64,000 nucleotides of DNA from Halobacteriales archaeon (GCA_007118975.1 SKQO01000004.1:1-64000), one strand, 5' to 3'. Numbered from the stretch's first letter, positions 7,435-16,431 are shown. Numbers and translations: made by a program. Notes: generated by a model not told the origin, from the letters alone.

Positions 7435-7830
7435 GTGACATCCTCTCCGCCGTAAACGGCGGAGCTTCCCACAAGCGAAGGCTTGCTGGTTTGGGAGAGT
7501 TACGGTGTACCATCCCCGAGGGAATGCAGGCAGTGCCACGCTATCGTTAGCCCTATCAACCGTCGAGAGACGAGTATCCAGGAGAATCTTGTGCTTCCTG
7601 CACCCCGCCCGTCATATGGAAGGGGTGGCTTCCACGACGACGGGGCGAATCCCGATAGTGTCTCATGAGGGAAGGACGGTAGACCACCCCCAGTTAGCAT
7701 CCAGCACGCCGTAAAGCCGCTTAACACTACGTGCTGGCGCTGTATCCCCCCGTTGAAGCCCGAGCTATTAGCGTCCTACTCCACTTGGGCAAAAGACGTC
7801 AGTTGTGTTTTGCAAGACCTACCGTCTGAA
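7435..7830 (-). mobile_element. IS200/IS605-family (IS1341/TnpB-type) right-end relic with omega-RNA-like region
   Basis: Read on the minus strand, the stretch ggcactgcctgcattccctc, then accgtaactctcccaaacc, agcaagcc and finally the hairpin tccgccgt/acggcgga and ggatgtcac closely follows the 3' ends of haloarchaeal IS1341-type tnpB genes as I remember them. There the tnpB end doubles as the omega (guide) RNA and the element stops just after ggatgtca. Further inside are two more stems: ccagcacg/cgtgctgg and a ccccgtc/gacgggcgggg pair. No TnpB RuvC-like reading frame survives. The bases adjoining the end (forward about 7416-7434) would be the guide-equivalent flank. Confidence 0.65.
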
Positions 7831-8126
7831 TCGCTCATGTAATCTGAAGTATTCTTCATGAGAGTCACTTGACTCGTGTGATATAGGGGTGTACATATCA
7901 GCGGTTTCTTTCCGACTATTTGAGAGAACGAAAGTGAGTGATGAAATGGAGTCCGCGGGAAACCAGTGGATCCTGTTATCGATTTATATTGCTATGAATT
8001 CTGAAATGAATATGCGATCCTCTATGCAGCAAGGTGGTGCTTGGTGGTTTGATCTGAAGTAAATCGGGACAAGTCGGTATCATACTGAGTTCGTTCGCTG
8101 GCGAGTGGAGATTCGGAGCGCGATAA
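7831..8126. other. Intergenic, no gene seen
   Basis: About 300 bp of AT-rich sequence between the TnpB relic and the 3' end of the minus-strand oxidoreductase. No frame has protein-like composition. Confidence 0.5.
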
Positions 8127-9206
8127 TCACACGTCGACGGCACACTTTGCATCGGCAAGGACTGTCTGTGGGTTGAGAGGCTCTCCGGTGTTCCCGCTTT
8201 GGATCGCAGTTTCCACGAGAGCCATCGACTGAAGGTTGTCCTGTACGTTCGTCGCCATCGCGTCGGCACCGTCGAGCCAGTGGACGAACTGCTCGATCAG
8301 CCACTCGTGAGCCCAGAATTTCTGGGTGTCCATGGCAATCGAGTCGCCCTGCCCTTCCCCGGCTGTATCGATCTCGAAGCCGTGGCGTTCGAGTTCGTGC
8401 TCGGAGAGGACGAGCGTTGCGTCGCGACATTCCGCGCGGATGTACTCGTCGCCCCAGCAGTTGAGCGCGCTCGCGTTAGTGAGCGCACCTTCATACGTCA
8501 CTCGGGTGCCATTGTCGAAATGCATGGTCACCAGCGCTTGGCCGTCGTCGGCGAATGCGCCCCACGCGGGGAGCCAGCTCTCTGCATAGAGCCGATCGCA
8601 GGTCCCGCCGGCCATGTCGGCGAGCAAGTCGAGGTGATGAACAGCGCCGTCAACAAGTAGGGGATGTTCCATTTCGTGGCGGAAGGTGCCTCCTCCCCAC
8701 GCACCGTGTTCGCGGTAGCTACAAAGCAGTCGACCGACGACGTAGTCGACCGGCCCCGAGTCAGGAGAACGAATTCGTCGTCGGAGTGTCGTGATATCAT
8801 CACGAAATCGATGGCTCATCGTCACACCCATCTTCAATCCGGCCGCTTCGACCTTCTCCGCGATGCGAACGGAGGCTTCGAGGCTATCCGCGATTGGTTT
8901 TTCCGAGAGAATGTGCAGGTCATGTGTGACGGCGGCGTCCACAATGTCCTCGTGAAATTCGGGCGGAACAACAACCGTACAGCAATCCGCATCAAGTTCT
9001 GAGAACGCCTCGCTGGCATCAGTAAAGCACTCCTCCTCATCAAGTCCGAGGTGGTGACGTGTCTTAAAGAGGGCGTCCGGATTCACGTCAACGGCGCCGA
9101 CGACCTCAAGATTGCCTGCCTCCACGTGGGGCGGGAGAAAGGTTTCACACCAACGTTGTCCCATCCCACCGGTCCCGACCTGGACCAACCGATACGGACG
9201 TTTCAT
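8127..9206 (-). CDS. Gfo/Idh/MocA family NAD(P)-dependent oxidoreductase
   Basis: A 359-residue two-domain dehydrogenase. The N-terminal Rossmann domain begins YRLVQVGTGGMGQRWCETFL (GxGxxG-like), then VVGAVDVNP. LHILSEKPIADS at about 95-106 is the EKP motif that holds the catalytic Lys, and the HHLDLLADMAGG helix carries the second catalytic region. The C-terminal domain is the usual beta-sheet substrate domain. Family members oxidise or reduce sugars, inositols and related compounds in the cytoplasm; the substrate is unknown. It is transcribed away from the penicillin-acylase gene. A second family member is at 60180 and an oligogalacturonate-lyase-like protein at 12381, suggesting sugar-acid or inositol catabolism. 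Confidence 0.9.
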   Translation of the reverse strand: MKRPYRLVQVGTGGMGQRWCETFLPPHVEAGNLEVVGAVDVNPDALFKTRHHLGLDEEECFTDASEAFSELDADCCTVVVPPEFHEDIVDAAVTHDLHILSEKPIADSLEASVRIAEKVEAAGLKMGVTMSHRFRDDITTLRRRIRSPDSGPVDYVVGRLLCSYREHGAWGGGTFRHEMEHPLLVDGAVHHLDLLADMAGGTCDRLYAESWLPAWGAFADDGQALVTMHFDNGTRVTYEGALTNASALNCWGDEYIRAECRDATLVLSEHELERHGFEIDTAGEGQGDSIAMDTQKFWAHEWLIEQFVHWLDGADAMATNVQDNLQSMALVETAIQSGNTGEPLNPQTVLADAKCAVDV

Positions 9207-9669
9207 AGCTGCATGTTACGAAATCATTGAAAAAGCGTTCCGGTTAATAACCCGATTGTTTCCATCGTAATCTGACAAATTCTGAAACGTAGGCTGCAGA
9301 CCTCCTGTGCTTCTCGCAGTGAGTTCTTCCCAAGGTATCAACAACGAAGGTCACTGCAGCCACTGTCGGACTTTGCGAGCGTTCGAAAGTCTAGTACATA
9401 GATGATACTATATAACATCGGATTTGATGTATTCACCCGCTGTAGTTGTCAATTCGAATTTATCAAAACACAAGTATGAACCTCTGATACTGACGCATGC
9501 AACGGATACACACATCAACGGTTTCCTTTCAACGGGGCTAATAAGGGTCATATTGGGCAAACGGCTCCACCTGTAAGCCCAGATACAAATGACAATAAAT
9601 ATTCCAAATTCATTTGGTATTAAACTTGTAGGGATATATTTAACAGTCGACAACCGTTGACTTCACGCT
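9207..9669. other. Divergent intergenic region, AT-rich
   Basis: About 460 bp between divergent genes. No ORF looks real (minus ORF 9408..9653 lacks protein-like content). It must contain promoters for both the oxidoreductase (left) and the acylase (right). The stretch cggtttcctttca near 9515 weakly resembles cggtttctttccg near 7903. Confidence 0.5.
9634..9643 (+). promoter_or_regulatory. Probable TATA box of the penicillin-acylase-family gene
   Basis: The sequence atatatttaa ends 26 bp before the ATG at 9670, the spacing expected for an archaeal TATA box with an almost leaderless transcript. Confidence 0.55.
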
Positions 9670-11961
9670 ATGTCGGATGATGGATCAAAACCCACCCGGG
9701 ATTGCCCAGACGGAAACGACCTAGATGACGTGGCGAACACCCCAGAACCGGGCGATTTCGAGACCCTCGCCGAAGCGGCTCTCGCTCAGATCGACGGCAC
9801 CATCGACGTCCCGAGCCTCCAGGCCGAAGTGGAGGTCCTCCGGGACGAGTGGGGAGTGCCCCACATCTATGCCGAGAACCGACAGGACCTCTTTTTCGCG
9901 CAGGGCTTCGTCCAGGCCCAGGACCGCCTCTGGCAGATGGACATGTGGCGGCGGGTTCACGAGGGGAGGCTGGCCGAGATCCTCGGCCCCGAGGGCCTCG
10001 AACACGACCGTCTGGCGCGTCTCATCCGATTCCGGGGCCCGTGGGAGGAGGAGTGGGAGGTCTACCATCCCGACGGCAAGGCGATCTTCCAGGCGTTCGC
10101 CGACGGAGTGAACGCCTATATCGACCACATTGGCGACGATCTCCCCGTGGAGTACGAGCTCACAGGCCTGGAACCCCTTCGGTGGACCCCCGAGGCGTCG
10201 GTGGGCCGACTGGCCACGGCCCTGCCGCTGGGCCAGGCCCGGGCCGAGCTAGAGCTGGCCCAAGAAGTGGCGGAGCACGGTGTCGAGGAGGTGGACGAAC
10301 GGCTCCGGGAGCAACACGAGACCTGGGTGGACCTCGAAGTCCCCGAGGGGCTCGATGTGAACCTCGTCTCGGATGAAGCGATCGAAGCGGTCACCTACTT
10401 CGACGGCGGCTTCCCTCGGCCTCCACTTCTCCCTGAGTACGAAGAATGGGAGGACGCCGTGAACTGGCTCGACGTCGAGGCCCCGGGCGGCGAACCGGGG
10501 AGCAACAACTGGGTGGTGAGCGGGGAGCTCACCGAAAGCGGGGAGGTGCTCCTGGCCAATGATCCGCACCGTGGGGTGACGAATCCCTCTCTCCGTTATC
10601 TCGTGCACCTCGAGGCACCGGACTACAGCGTCATCGGGGCGACCGAGCCGGCCTTTCCCGGCGTGGCCATCGGCCACAACGGCGACGTCGGCTGGGGCCT
10701 CACCATCGCAGGTACGGACCAAGCGGACGTCTTTGTGGAGGAGCTGAACCCCGACGACCTGGACCAAGCCCGCTGGGAGGACGAGTGGTATCCATTAGAA
10801 ACGGTGGTCGATACCATCCCAGTCCGCGGGGAGGAACTCCGGGTCGTGGAGCACAAGTTCAGCCGGCACGGGCCGATCTTCCACGTCGACTCGACGAATC
10901 ACCTGGCGTACGCCTTCCGCTCCACGTCTAATGAGCCCGGGAGCGCGGGCTATCTGGGCGCGCTCCGCCTCGCCGAAGTAGATAACTGCCAGGAGTTCAT
11001 TGACGCGCTCGCATTCTACTACGCGCCCTCCGAGAACATGATCTGCGGGGACGCCGACGGGAACATCTCCTGGCTGGCGGCGGCCCTCACCCCCAACCGG
11101 GAGGGAGGATGGCACGGTCGCCTTCCCGTGCCGGGAACCGGCGAGTACCGCTGGGACGGATTCCGCCCGCACGCAGAGCTCCCCCAGGAGTTCAATCCTG
11201 AGCGTGGCTGGCTCGGCACGGCGAATCACGACGTCCAGCCGGAGGGGTACTATCCGCCGATTATGTTCCGGAGCGGTCCGTTCTCCCGATGGGAGCGGCT
11301 GCAGGAGATCTTCGCCGACGCGGAGGACCTCACGGTCGAAGACTACGAACGGATGCTCCATGACACCGTCCATCCGTGGTTCGACGATGACCGGCCCCTG
11401 TTCAAGGGTTGGAGCGCCGACGACTCGGAGGTGGAGTGGGCCCGAGAGCGGGTCCTCGAGTGGGACGGCACCTATGACCGGGACCTCGCTGCGCCGGCCA
11501 TCCATAACACCTGGTGCGAGGAGCTCGACGAGGAGGCACGGAATCCGGACGTTGTCGAGGAACGCCGGCTCGAGTTCACCCGGGAGGCCCTCTCGAGGAC
11601 GGTGGAGAGTCTTCGGGAGCGGTTGGGCCACGACCGGAGCGAGTGGCGCTGGGGTCGGATCAACCGGAGCGATTTTCCCCACTGGCTTGTGGAAGCCTAC
11701 GACCTACCGTCGGTGGAGCGCTCGGGAGGGGGCGGTACTATCGCGGCACAGGGGGCGACGTTCCGGCAGATAATCGACTTCGAGGAACTGGATCGCTCCC
11801 GTGTGACGAACACGCCGGGCCAGTCCATGCAACCAGAGAGCCCGTTTTACGACGACCTCCTCTCACTTTGGGCAGACGAGGAGTTCTTTCCGCTCAACTA
11901 CAGTCGTGAGGCAGTAGAAGCGAAGGCGACCCATGAGCTCACGTTGACTCCAAAACCATGA
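9670..11961 (+). CDS. Penicillin acylase family Ntn-hydrolase
   Basis: A 763-residue single-chain precursor of the penicillin amidase / acyl-homoserine-lactone acylase / quinoprotein acylase superfamily. The alpha part has EVLRDEWGVPHIYAENRQDLFFAQGFVQAQDRLWQMD. The maturation site is EPGSNNWVVSG (about residues 276-286), where the Ser of GSNNW becomes the nucleophile of the beta chain; LLANDPHRG and AFPGVAIGHNGDVGWGLT follow. No signal peptide or Tat motif is seen, so a cytoplasmic location is inferred. Bacterial members are usually periplasmic. Codon choice is very GC-rich (gag/gcc/ctc) and unlike its neighbours; its stop overlaps an mtnA fragment. Substrate unknown. Confidence 0.9.
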   Translation: MSDDGSKPTRDCPDGNDLDDVANTPEPGDFETLAEAALAQIDGTIDVPSLQAEVEVLRDEWGVPHIYAENRQDLFFAQGFVQAQDRLWQMDMWRRVHEGRLAEILGPEGLEHDRLARLIRFRGPWEEEWEVYHPDGKAIFQAFADGVNAYIDHIGDDLPVEYELTGLEPLRWTPEASVGRLATALPLGQARAELELAQEVAEHGVEEVDERLREQHETWVDLEVPEGLDVNLVSDEAIEAVTYFDGGFPRPPLLPEYEEWEDAVNWLDVEAPGGEPGSNNWVVSGELTESGEVLLANDPHRGVTNPSLRYLVHLEAPDYSVIGATEPAFPGVAIGHNGDVGWGLTIAGTDQADVFVEELNPDDLDQARWEDEWYPLETVVDTIPVRGEELRVVEHKFSRHGPIFHVDSTNHLAYAFRSTSNEPGSAGYLGALRLAEVDNCQEFIDALAFYYAPSENMICGDADGNISWLAAALTPNREGGWHGRLPVPGTGEYRWDGFRPHAELPQEFNPERGWLGTANHDVQPEGYYPPIMFRSGPFSRWERLQEIFADAEDLTVEDYERMLHDTVHPWFDDDRPLFKGWSADDSEVEWARERVLEWDGTYDRDLAAPAIHNTWCEELDEEARNPDVVEERRLEFTREALSRTVESLRERLGHDRSEWRWGRINRSDFPHWLVEAYDLPSVERSGGGGTIAAQGATFRQIIDFEELDRSRVTNTPGQSMQPESPFYDDLLSLWADEEFFPLNYSREAVEAKATHELTLTPKP

Positions 11962-12170
11962 ACCAACCGCTCTCACCGGTTCGCTGGAGCCAAGACGAGC
12001 GGGCCGTGGAGCTCCTCGACCAGACCCTGCTGCCCCCGGCCGAGCGGTTGCTTCGCCTCGAGACCGTCGAGGTGGCCTAGGGCATCCGCTCTCTCCTGCT
12101 CCGGGCTGTCCTCGCTTTCGGGATCACCGGTTCCCTGGGACTAGCACATAAACGATCACGGATCGAGTGA
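11958..12170 (+). pseudogene. Fragment of S-methyl-5-thioribose-1-phosphate isomerase (mtnA-like)
   Basis: The ATG at 11958 overlaps the acylase stop (ATGA). It reads MNQPLSPVRWSQDERAVELL, then DQTLLPPAERLLRLETVEVA, TAG at 12078, then in the same frame GIRSLLLRAVLAFGITGSLG. This lines up with the MtnA N-terminus (LLDQTLLPxEExYLxLxTVEEVAEAIRSLxVRGAPAIGIAAAYG). Everything beyond about residue 62 of the roughly 340-residue enzyme is missing. MtnA is a methionine-salvage isomerase; this piece cannot work. It is probably a leftover of the DNA that brought in the acylase. Confidence 0.7.
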
Positions 12171-12380
12171 CTTGTCGCACGCTCGCTGTCTCCGCATAAT
12201 GACTTCATTCCCTTCTGCCCCGCCGATCCGACGGCGATGGGACTGCGGATCGTTTGATACCGATCGGTACCCTTGGGCGTCGTCGCCACCGGTTGTCTGT
12301 CGATTTGCTCCGGGAGGCTTGCTTGGATTCCACCATCCCAACGCTATTGACAAGCCTCGAACCAGCAACAAACATCGTCT

Positions 12381-13442
12381 ATGGAACACGTTACTGATGA
12401 CGCCAAAAGCGGTGCCGAACTCTACCGACTCGTCAATGATCCCCGGCCGGCGGACAATATCTACGGAGAGCAACCGTACGGGTCAGCCGACGGTCGATAC
12501 GTCACGATCCGCTATTACGATACAGGCGCTCACGACGGAAGCCTCGCCGTGCTCGATCTCGAAACCGGCGAAGAAACCGTCATCCTGGATCATCAACCAC
12601 GATTTCCGGCATTTCACGCCTGGGGGGAGTACCTCTATTACCAAGAAGTACGCGAGGGGCAGGTCCACCTCGAACGTGCGTCGTTCGCCGAAGGTGAACC
12701 GGAGCACATCCACAAGCTGCCGGAACTCTCGTGTCAGTATAGTTACGGGACCGTCTCGCCGGATCACCGCCATTATGTTGTCACTACCCGCGAGGAGGAA
12801 CCCCCACGAATAATCCACGTTGACCTGGAGACCGGCGCGTGGCGTACCCTCGCCGAGCGGACGGATCGGCTGTTCAAACACGAGCAGTTCGCGCTTGATG
12901 ACAGCAACCGAGTCCTCATTCAGGCCAACGTGCTCCCGAACGTTGAGGCGGTACACCTGGGTGTAATCGATGTCGAACGCGATCAGCCGACCCTGGAATG
13001 GCTGGCGGCGGACCAACCGCATACCCCGCGCCCGACCGGCCACGAGGCCTGGGTCGGGGAGACCGATGGGGTGCTGTTCTCGACGGGGATGGACGATGCC
13101 GTCCCGACCAATCTCTGGACGGCAGGGGTCGGGGATAAGACGGCAGAGCCAGTCGTCGAAACGGATCGACATTATGGCCACGTGAGCGTCTCGCGGTGTG
13201 GCAAGTACTGGATCGGTGACGTCCCATCCATCGATGGGGTCCCGATCGACGTGGGGTCGGTCACGAATGGGACACATCGCCAGCTCGTCACGAGCGAGAC
13301 CGTCCACGACAGCGAGCAAACCTCACATGCCCACCCGTACCTGACGGCTGATAATCGCTGGCTGATCTTTACGTCCACACGTGCTGGGCATCCCCAGGTT
13401 TACGGCGCTAAATTGCCCGACGATTTCCTCACAGGCCTTTGA
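12381..13442 (+). CDS. Oligogalacturonate lyase-like beta-propeller protein
   Basis: 353 residues forming repeated four-strand blades, for example IYGEQPYGSADGRYVTIRYY, SLAVLDLETGEETVIL and TSHAHPYLTADNRWLIFTST. The late HAHPYxTxDNRxxIFTSxRxGxxQVY block and the early P.S.DGRYV block are as in the oligogalacturonide lyase family (PF14583, TolB-like propeller), which cleaves unsaturated pectin oligomers to a keto-uronate. No signal peptide is seen, so it is cytoplasmic. A Gfo/Idh/MocA oxidoreductase lies 3 kb upstream. It could also be a non-catalytic WD40-like relative. The start ATG 12381 gives a complete first blade. Confidence 0.7.
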   Translation: MEHVTDDAKSGAELYRLVNDPRPADNIYGEQPYGSADGRYVTIRYYDTGAHDGSLAVLDLETGEETVILDHQPRFPAFHAWGEYLYYQEVREGQVHLERASFAEGEPEHIHKLPELSCQYSYGTVSPDHRHYVVTTREEEPPRIIHVDLETGAWRTLAERTDRLFKHEQFALDDSNRVLIQANVLPNVEAVHLGVIDVERDQPTLEWLAADQPHTPRPTGHEAWVGETDGVLFSTGMDDAVPTNLWTAGVGDKTAEPVVETDRHYGHVSVSRCGKYWIGDVPSIDGVPIDVGSVTNGTHRQLVTSETVHDSEQTSHAHPYLTADNRWLIFTSTRAGHPQVYGAKLPDDFLTGL

Positions 13443-13799
13443 ACAATTATCTCGATACGGAGTTAGGTGAAACATCTGCCCCCTGCTTGTTAGACCGACT
13501 GTTCCACTATGTGACAAGATATATTTGCTTACCTGAAATAGCCAGCTCATTGCCGATGCGCAACGTACCAATTTATCTCACGAGAATAAGCCGGAATCAG
13601 CCGCAATCAAGGACTGTGAACCGAACGTGATTGTTTCAACCAGGAGAGATTTCGATAGCGCCGTGCTGGATGCGCCGCGCAGCGTTCACTTCACCGAAGC
13701 ACACACAGGAGTAATTCAGGCCCTGCAATTCGGACAGATCGTTCAAATTTTCATCAGATAACGCTTTGTACCCGTACCCTATGATTAAAGTTGTAAATT
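13443..13799. other. Intergenic with an unassigned open stretch
   Basis: No confident gene. A plus-strand frame without a start codon, roughly 13540-13761, reads ESAAIKDCEPNVIVSTRRDF and HTGVIQALQFGQIVQIFIR before TAA. It could be the tail of a lost gene, but I do not recognise it. The probable promoter for the acetyltransferase at 13800 is at the right end (gattaaagttg). Confidence 0.4.
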
Positions 13800-14399
13800 A
13801 TGGCTGCTACCGCTGATCCCACAGATGTACGTATAGCGACAAAGTCCGAAGAAGACAGCGTTCTGGCTGTTCTCACCCTGGCATTTAGCGCAGACCCCGG
13901 TGTACGGTGGTATTTCACCGCACCGCCACAGTTTTACACCTATTTCCCGGAGTTTTCCAGGGCGTACGGTGGGAAAGCGTTCGATCACAAGGCTGCGTAT
14001 TACGTAGGTGACTATGCGGGAGCTGCGCTCTGGTTGCCGCCCGATGTAGAACCTGATAACGATGAAATCGTGAGTGTGATGCAGGATGCGTTATCGGAGG
14101 AGAAGCTTGCATTGGTGGGCGAGTTCATCGAGCGAGTCGAGAAGAGTCATCCCACCGAACCATACTGGGAATTGACGGTATTGGGGGTCGAACCCGCCCA
14201 ACAAGGGGAGGGATACGGAAAACTCCTGATTGACCCGGTGCTGGCAGAGTGCGACCGGGAGGAGACGCCCGCATTTCTCATTTCAAGCAATGTTCAGAAT
14301 CTCTCGTTTTATATCCGGCACGGATTCGAAATCGTTGATACGATTCAACTTCCAACAATGCCACCGTTTTTTCCAATGCGCAGAGAGCCACAGAGATAA
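13800..14399 (+). CDS. GNAT family N-acetyltransferase
   Basis: 199 residues with the GNAT fold. The N-terminal strand and helix are VRIATKSEEDSVLAVLTLAFSADP. Motif A is YWELTVLGVEPAQQGEGYGK (about 120-140), with the Q-x-G-x-G-x-G/A acetyl-CoA pyrophosphate loop as QGEGYGK. The C-terminal NLSFYIRHGFEIVDTIQLP is the usual motif B. Family members transfer the acetyl group of acetyl-CoA to small amines or proteins in the cytoplasm; the acceptor is unknown. It is a stand-alone gene in the accessory region. Confidence 0.85.
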   Translation: MAATADPTDVRIATKSEEDSVLAVLTLAFSADPGVRWYFTAPPQFYTYFPEFSRAYGGKAFDHKAAYYVGDYAGAALWLPPDVEPDNDEIVSVMQDALSEEKLALVGEFIERVEKSHPTEPYWELTVLGVEPAQQGEGYGKLLIDPVLAECDREETPAFLISSNVQNLSFYIRHGFEIVDTIQLPTMPPFFPMRREPQR

Positions 14400-14615
14400 A
14401 TCACTCCAACCGATCTGTATCGTGTTGGGTACGCCTCTGAATTCATCAACGGGTTATTGTCAAGCGACGGTATGGTTGGGTAATTTCGCGTTTAATATGT
14501 TCCCTGGGTGGACCGATCCAGCGAACTCCAGTCGAATCGGTTACCCGTGCAATATTCGCACCCTATACTGATCACCGCCCGAAATTCCCATCCGAGAAGG
14601 GTCGAGCCCCGGGCG

Positions 14616-15098
14616 ATGAATGTAGACCCACAATTCATCAAATCAGCTGGATCAACATCGATCGGTAAGACAGTTGCTTCGCTCTGCGAAGGGATGAGTG
14701 ATATACTATCTCACACAGAAGAAATTTCCCTGATACGTGACATCCAATTATATGGACCAGTCCTTCTCGCTACAGAAAATCCTCTCCGGGATAGGAGTTA
14801 CGGAGTTATTTGTCTAGCTGGATGTGGTCAGTTCACCGGCACACGAACTGAACTGGCCGCTGTACAAGCATTCAATCCGTATTATGGGACCGAGCGTATT
14901 GACATCCGGATCGAGCAAGCTGACGAGATCGTTGTAGAGGAAACATTGTCGGTTGTTCAAGGAAACAGTCCCGAAACTGTTGCATGTTTCTGGGAGCGAG
15001 ACGGTGACAATCCGATTATCGCGATTCGTCTTGCTGACGGGAGTGACTGGTACCGACTGAATCTCGCCGACGCGGACGATGAGACAGTCCTAGTCTAG
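14616..15098 (+). CDS. Hypothetical protein
   Basis: 160 residues from ATG 14616 (the upstream part of the track ORF is atypical). It has no signal peptide or membrane helix and is acidic with a mixed alpha/beta composition: SIGKTVASLCEGMSDILSHT, YGVICLAGCGQFTGTRTELA, IDIRIEQADEIVVEETLSVV. I do not recognise the family. The SIGKT string is not in a P-loop context. It lies alone in the accessory region between the acetyltransferase and the second copy of the dispersed repeat. Confidence 0.55.
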   Translation: MNVDPQFIKSAGSTSIGKTVASLCEGMSDILSHTEEISLIRDIQLYGPVLLATENPLRDRSYGVICLAGCGQFTGTRTELAAVQAFNPYYGTERIDIRIEQADEIVVEETLSVVQGNSPETVACFWERDGDNPIIAIRLADGSDWYRLNLADADDETVLV

Positions 15099-15429
15099 GC
15101 CATCGTTCGACCTGAGACCGGCGTGAGCTTCATTATTGTCGGTGAGGACGATGACTACTTCGTGGATGTGTGTGCTTAGGAATAGTGGTTAAAAGGATTT
15201 TGAGGAGCCCGGAAGTCATTGCGAGACTGAACTTTCTGTCGCGATCGATGCCTAGATCGACTGTTGCTACCCATTGATCGCAGATTAGTCCAGGGGCCAC
15301 TGAATGTTGAAGTTGGGCCGTGTATTCATTAACCACAATTTGTCAGACTGATACTGGTTCCAACCAGTGTTATAATATTCATGTTCTGGCTGTCGCAGAG
15401 TGGGCGGAAATCCAGCCATTCTGCGGTCA
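15099..15429. other. Intergenic with dispersed repeat copy 2
   Basis: About 330 bp without a believable ORF. It carries copy 2 of the 50-bp repeat (15322-15371) and right after it gttataatattc, a TATA-like run about 60 bp upstream of the ATG at 15430. Confidence 0.5.
15322..15371 (+). repeat. Dispersed 50-bp repeat, copy 2
   Basis: Matches 5351-5400 at about 80% without gaps. It contains a perfect dyad actggtt-cc-aaccagt at about 15352-15367 directly before a TATA-like ttataat, the arrangement of an operator next to an archaeal promoter. Confidence 0.6.
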
Positions 15430-15657
15430 ATGGAGATCACGCGGCCGGGGCAGCCCGGGCCGGTTCCTCAGGACGTGATGACCATGTCACGCTACGCCGG
15501 CACCGACGCGCACAACGCCGATCTTCACGTACCGATCCTCAGTGAAGACGGAGAGGAAGTCGGTCACTCCTTCGTCGGGAACGAAGCAGTCGCCTTCGGG
15601 AAATTGACCGACCGTCTCAATCCGGACGATCACGATGGTAACGAAACTGGTACATAG
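15430..15657 (+). CDS. Small hypothetical protein
   Basis: 75 residues from ATG 15430 (MEITRPGQPGPVPQDVMTMS) to TAG 15657; the track ORF begins 30 bases earlier. The second half, HVPILSEDGEEVGHSFVGNE, is acidic like haloarchaeal proteins, which is the only support for coding. No family is recognised. It lies 60 bp downstream of the repeat/TATA-like block. Confidence 0.35.
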   Translation: MEITRPGQPGPVPQDVMTMSRYAGTDAHNADLHVPILSEDGEEVGHSFVGNEAVAFGKLTDRLNPDDHDGNETGT

Positions 15658-16167
15658 CCTACCCCGCCGGTGAGCACCGCTTCGGGGGACATTATTGTCC
15701 GGATCGGTCATCCGACGAAACTCAGCCACGTGATGGATCAAGACTACAAAGACGATGGTCGGGACAGCTGGCATCTGGCCGATCTGTTGTGCGGCGTCGG
15801 TTTCCGCCGGCACCCCACCCGAATTCCAACGTGTTCCTTGCCGGGATGTGCCCCGTCTACGCGAGGACCTCGGGCAACAGACCGGTCATGTGGCACGTCG
15901 TATCAAGCGGTACGGATTAGGGCCACCGATCGAAGACCCGTCGCGCGAGCATACCCAAGCCTTGCTCAAAGACGCCGAGTTCGGCGATGACCGTAACTTG
16001 ATCTCCGCCGGGACGCTGGGAGTAGTGCGAACTGTGCGAGCGGCAAAGCCTCACTTCGAAGCTAAGCTCGTTCGTCGAGCCTTGGAAGTGATTACTGCTT
16101 TACATTTGTGGACCATCAACAGGATACATCCCGCCTAACTATTCGCTCGAGACCCCAACGGGCTTCG
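15658..16167 (+). other. Region with uncertain ORFs
   Basis: Two overlapping plus-strand ORFs (15670..15990 and 15755..16138) are present. The latter ends in RRIKRYGLGPPIEDPSREHT and LISAGTLGVVRTVRAAKPHF, which looks partly protein-like. The first ends DYKDDGRDSWHLADLLCGVG before its composition degrades near 15800. A frameshifted gene is possible: good sequence seems to pass from one frame to the other. I do not recognise the family. Confidence 0.3.
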
Positions 16168-16431
16168 ATGGCTCGAGTGCAAGTCGCCACCCTGGACTGG
16201 TTGGCAGTTAGCTTGCTCGTGATCGGGGCGCTTAATTGGGCTGTGATCGGGGTCCTTGAACTCAACGCGCTGGAAGCGGGCATCGACATGATTTTTCAGG
16301 CGGGGCCGGCTGAGGTTGTCACTCGCACGATATACGTCCTGATCGGCGCGGCGGGTTTGTACGTCTTCTATCCACTGTATCGGATCAGGCGCCGACGATC
16401 GACAGAGGCAACGGCGGTCAGTACCGAATAA
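16168..16431 (+). CDS. DUF378 family membrane protein
   Basis: 87 residues from ATG 16168 with two membrane helices: LDWLAVSLLVIGALNWAVIG and VTRTIYVLIGAAGLYVFYPL. The first helix carries the DxxAxxLLxxGALNWxxxG pattern typical of DUF378 (YuzA-like) proteins. Function is unknown; it is an integral membrane protein. The C-terminal RIRRRRST is a positive-inside tail. Single gene. Confidence 0.8.
   Translation: MARVQVATLDWLAVSLLVIGALNWAVIGVLELNALEAGIDMIFQAGPAEVVTRTIYVLIGAAGLYVFYPLYRIRRRRSTEATAVSTE

Noticed and set aside
7500-7727. Minus-strand ORF in the TnpB relic region
   Set aside because: It does not contain TnpB C-terminal residues I recognise; the region is better explained as the non-coding omega-RNA part.
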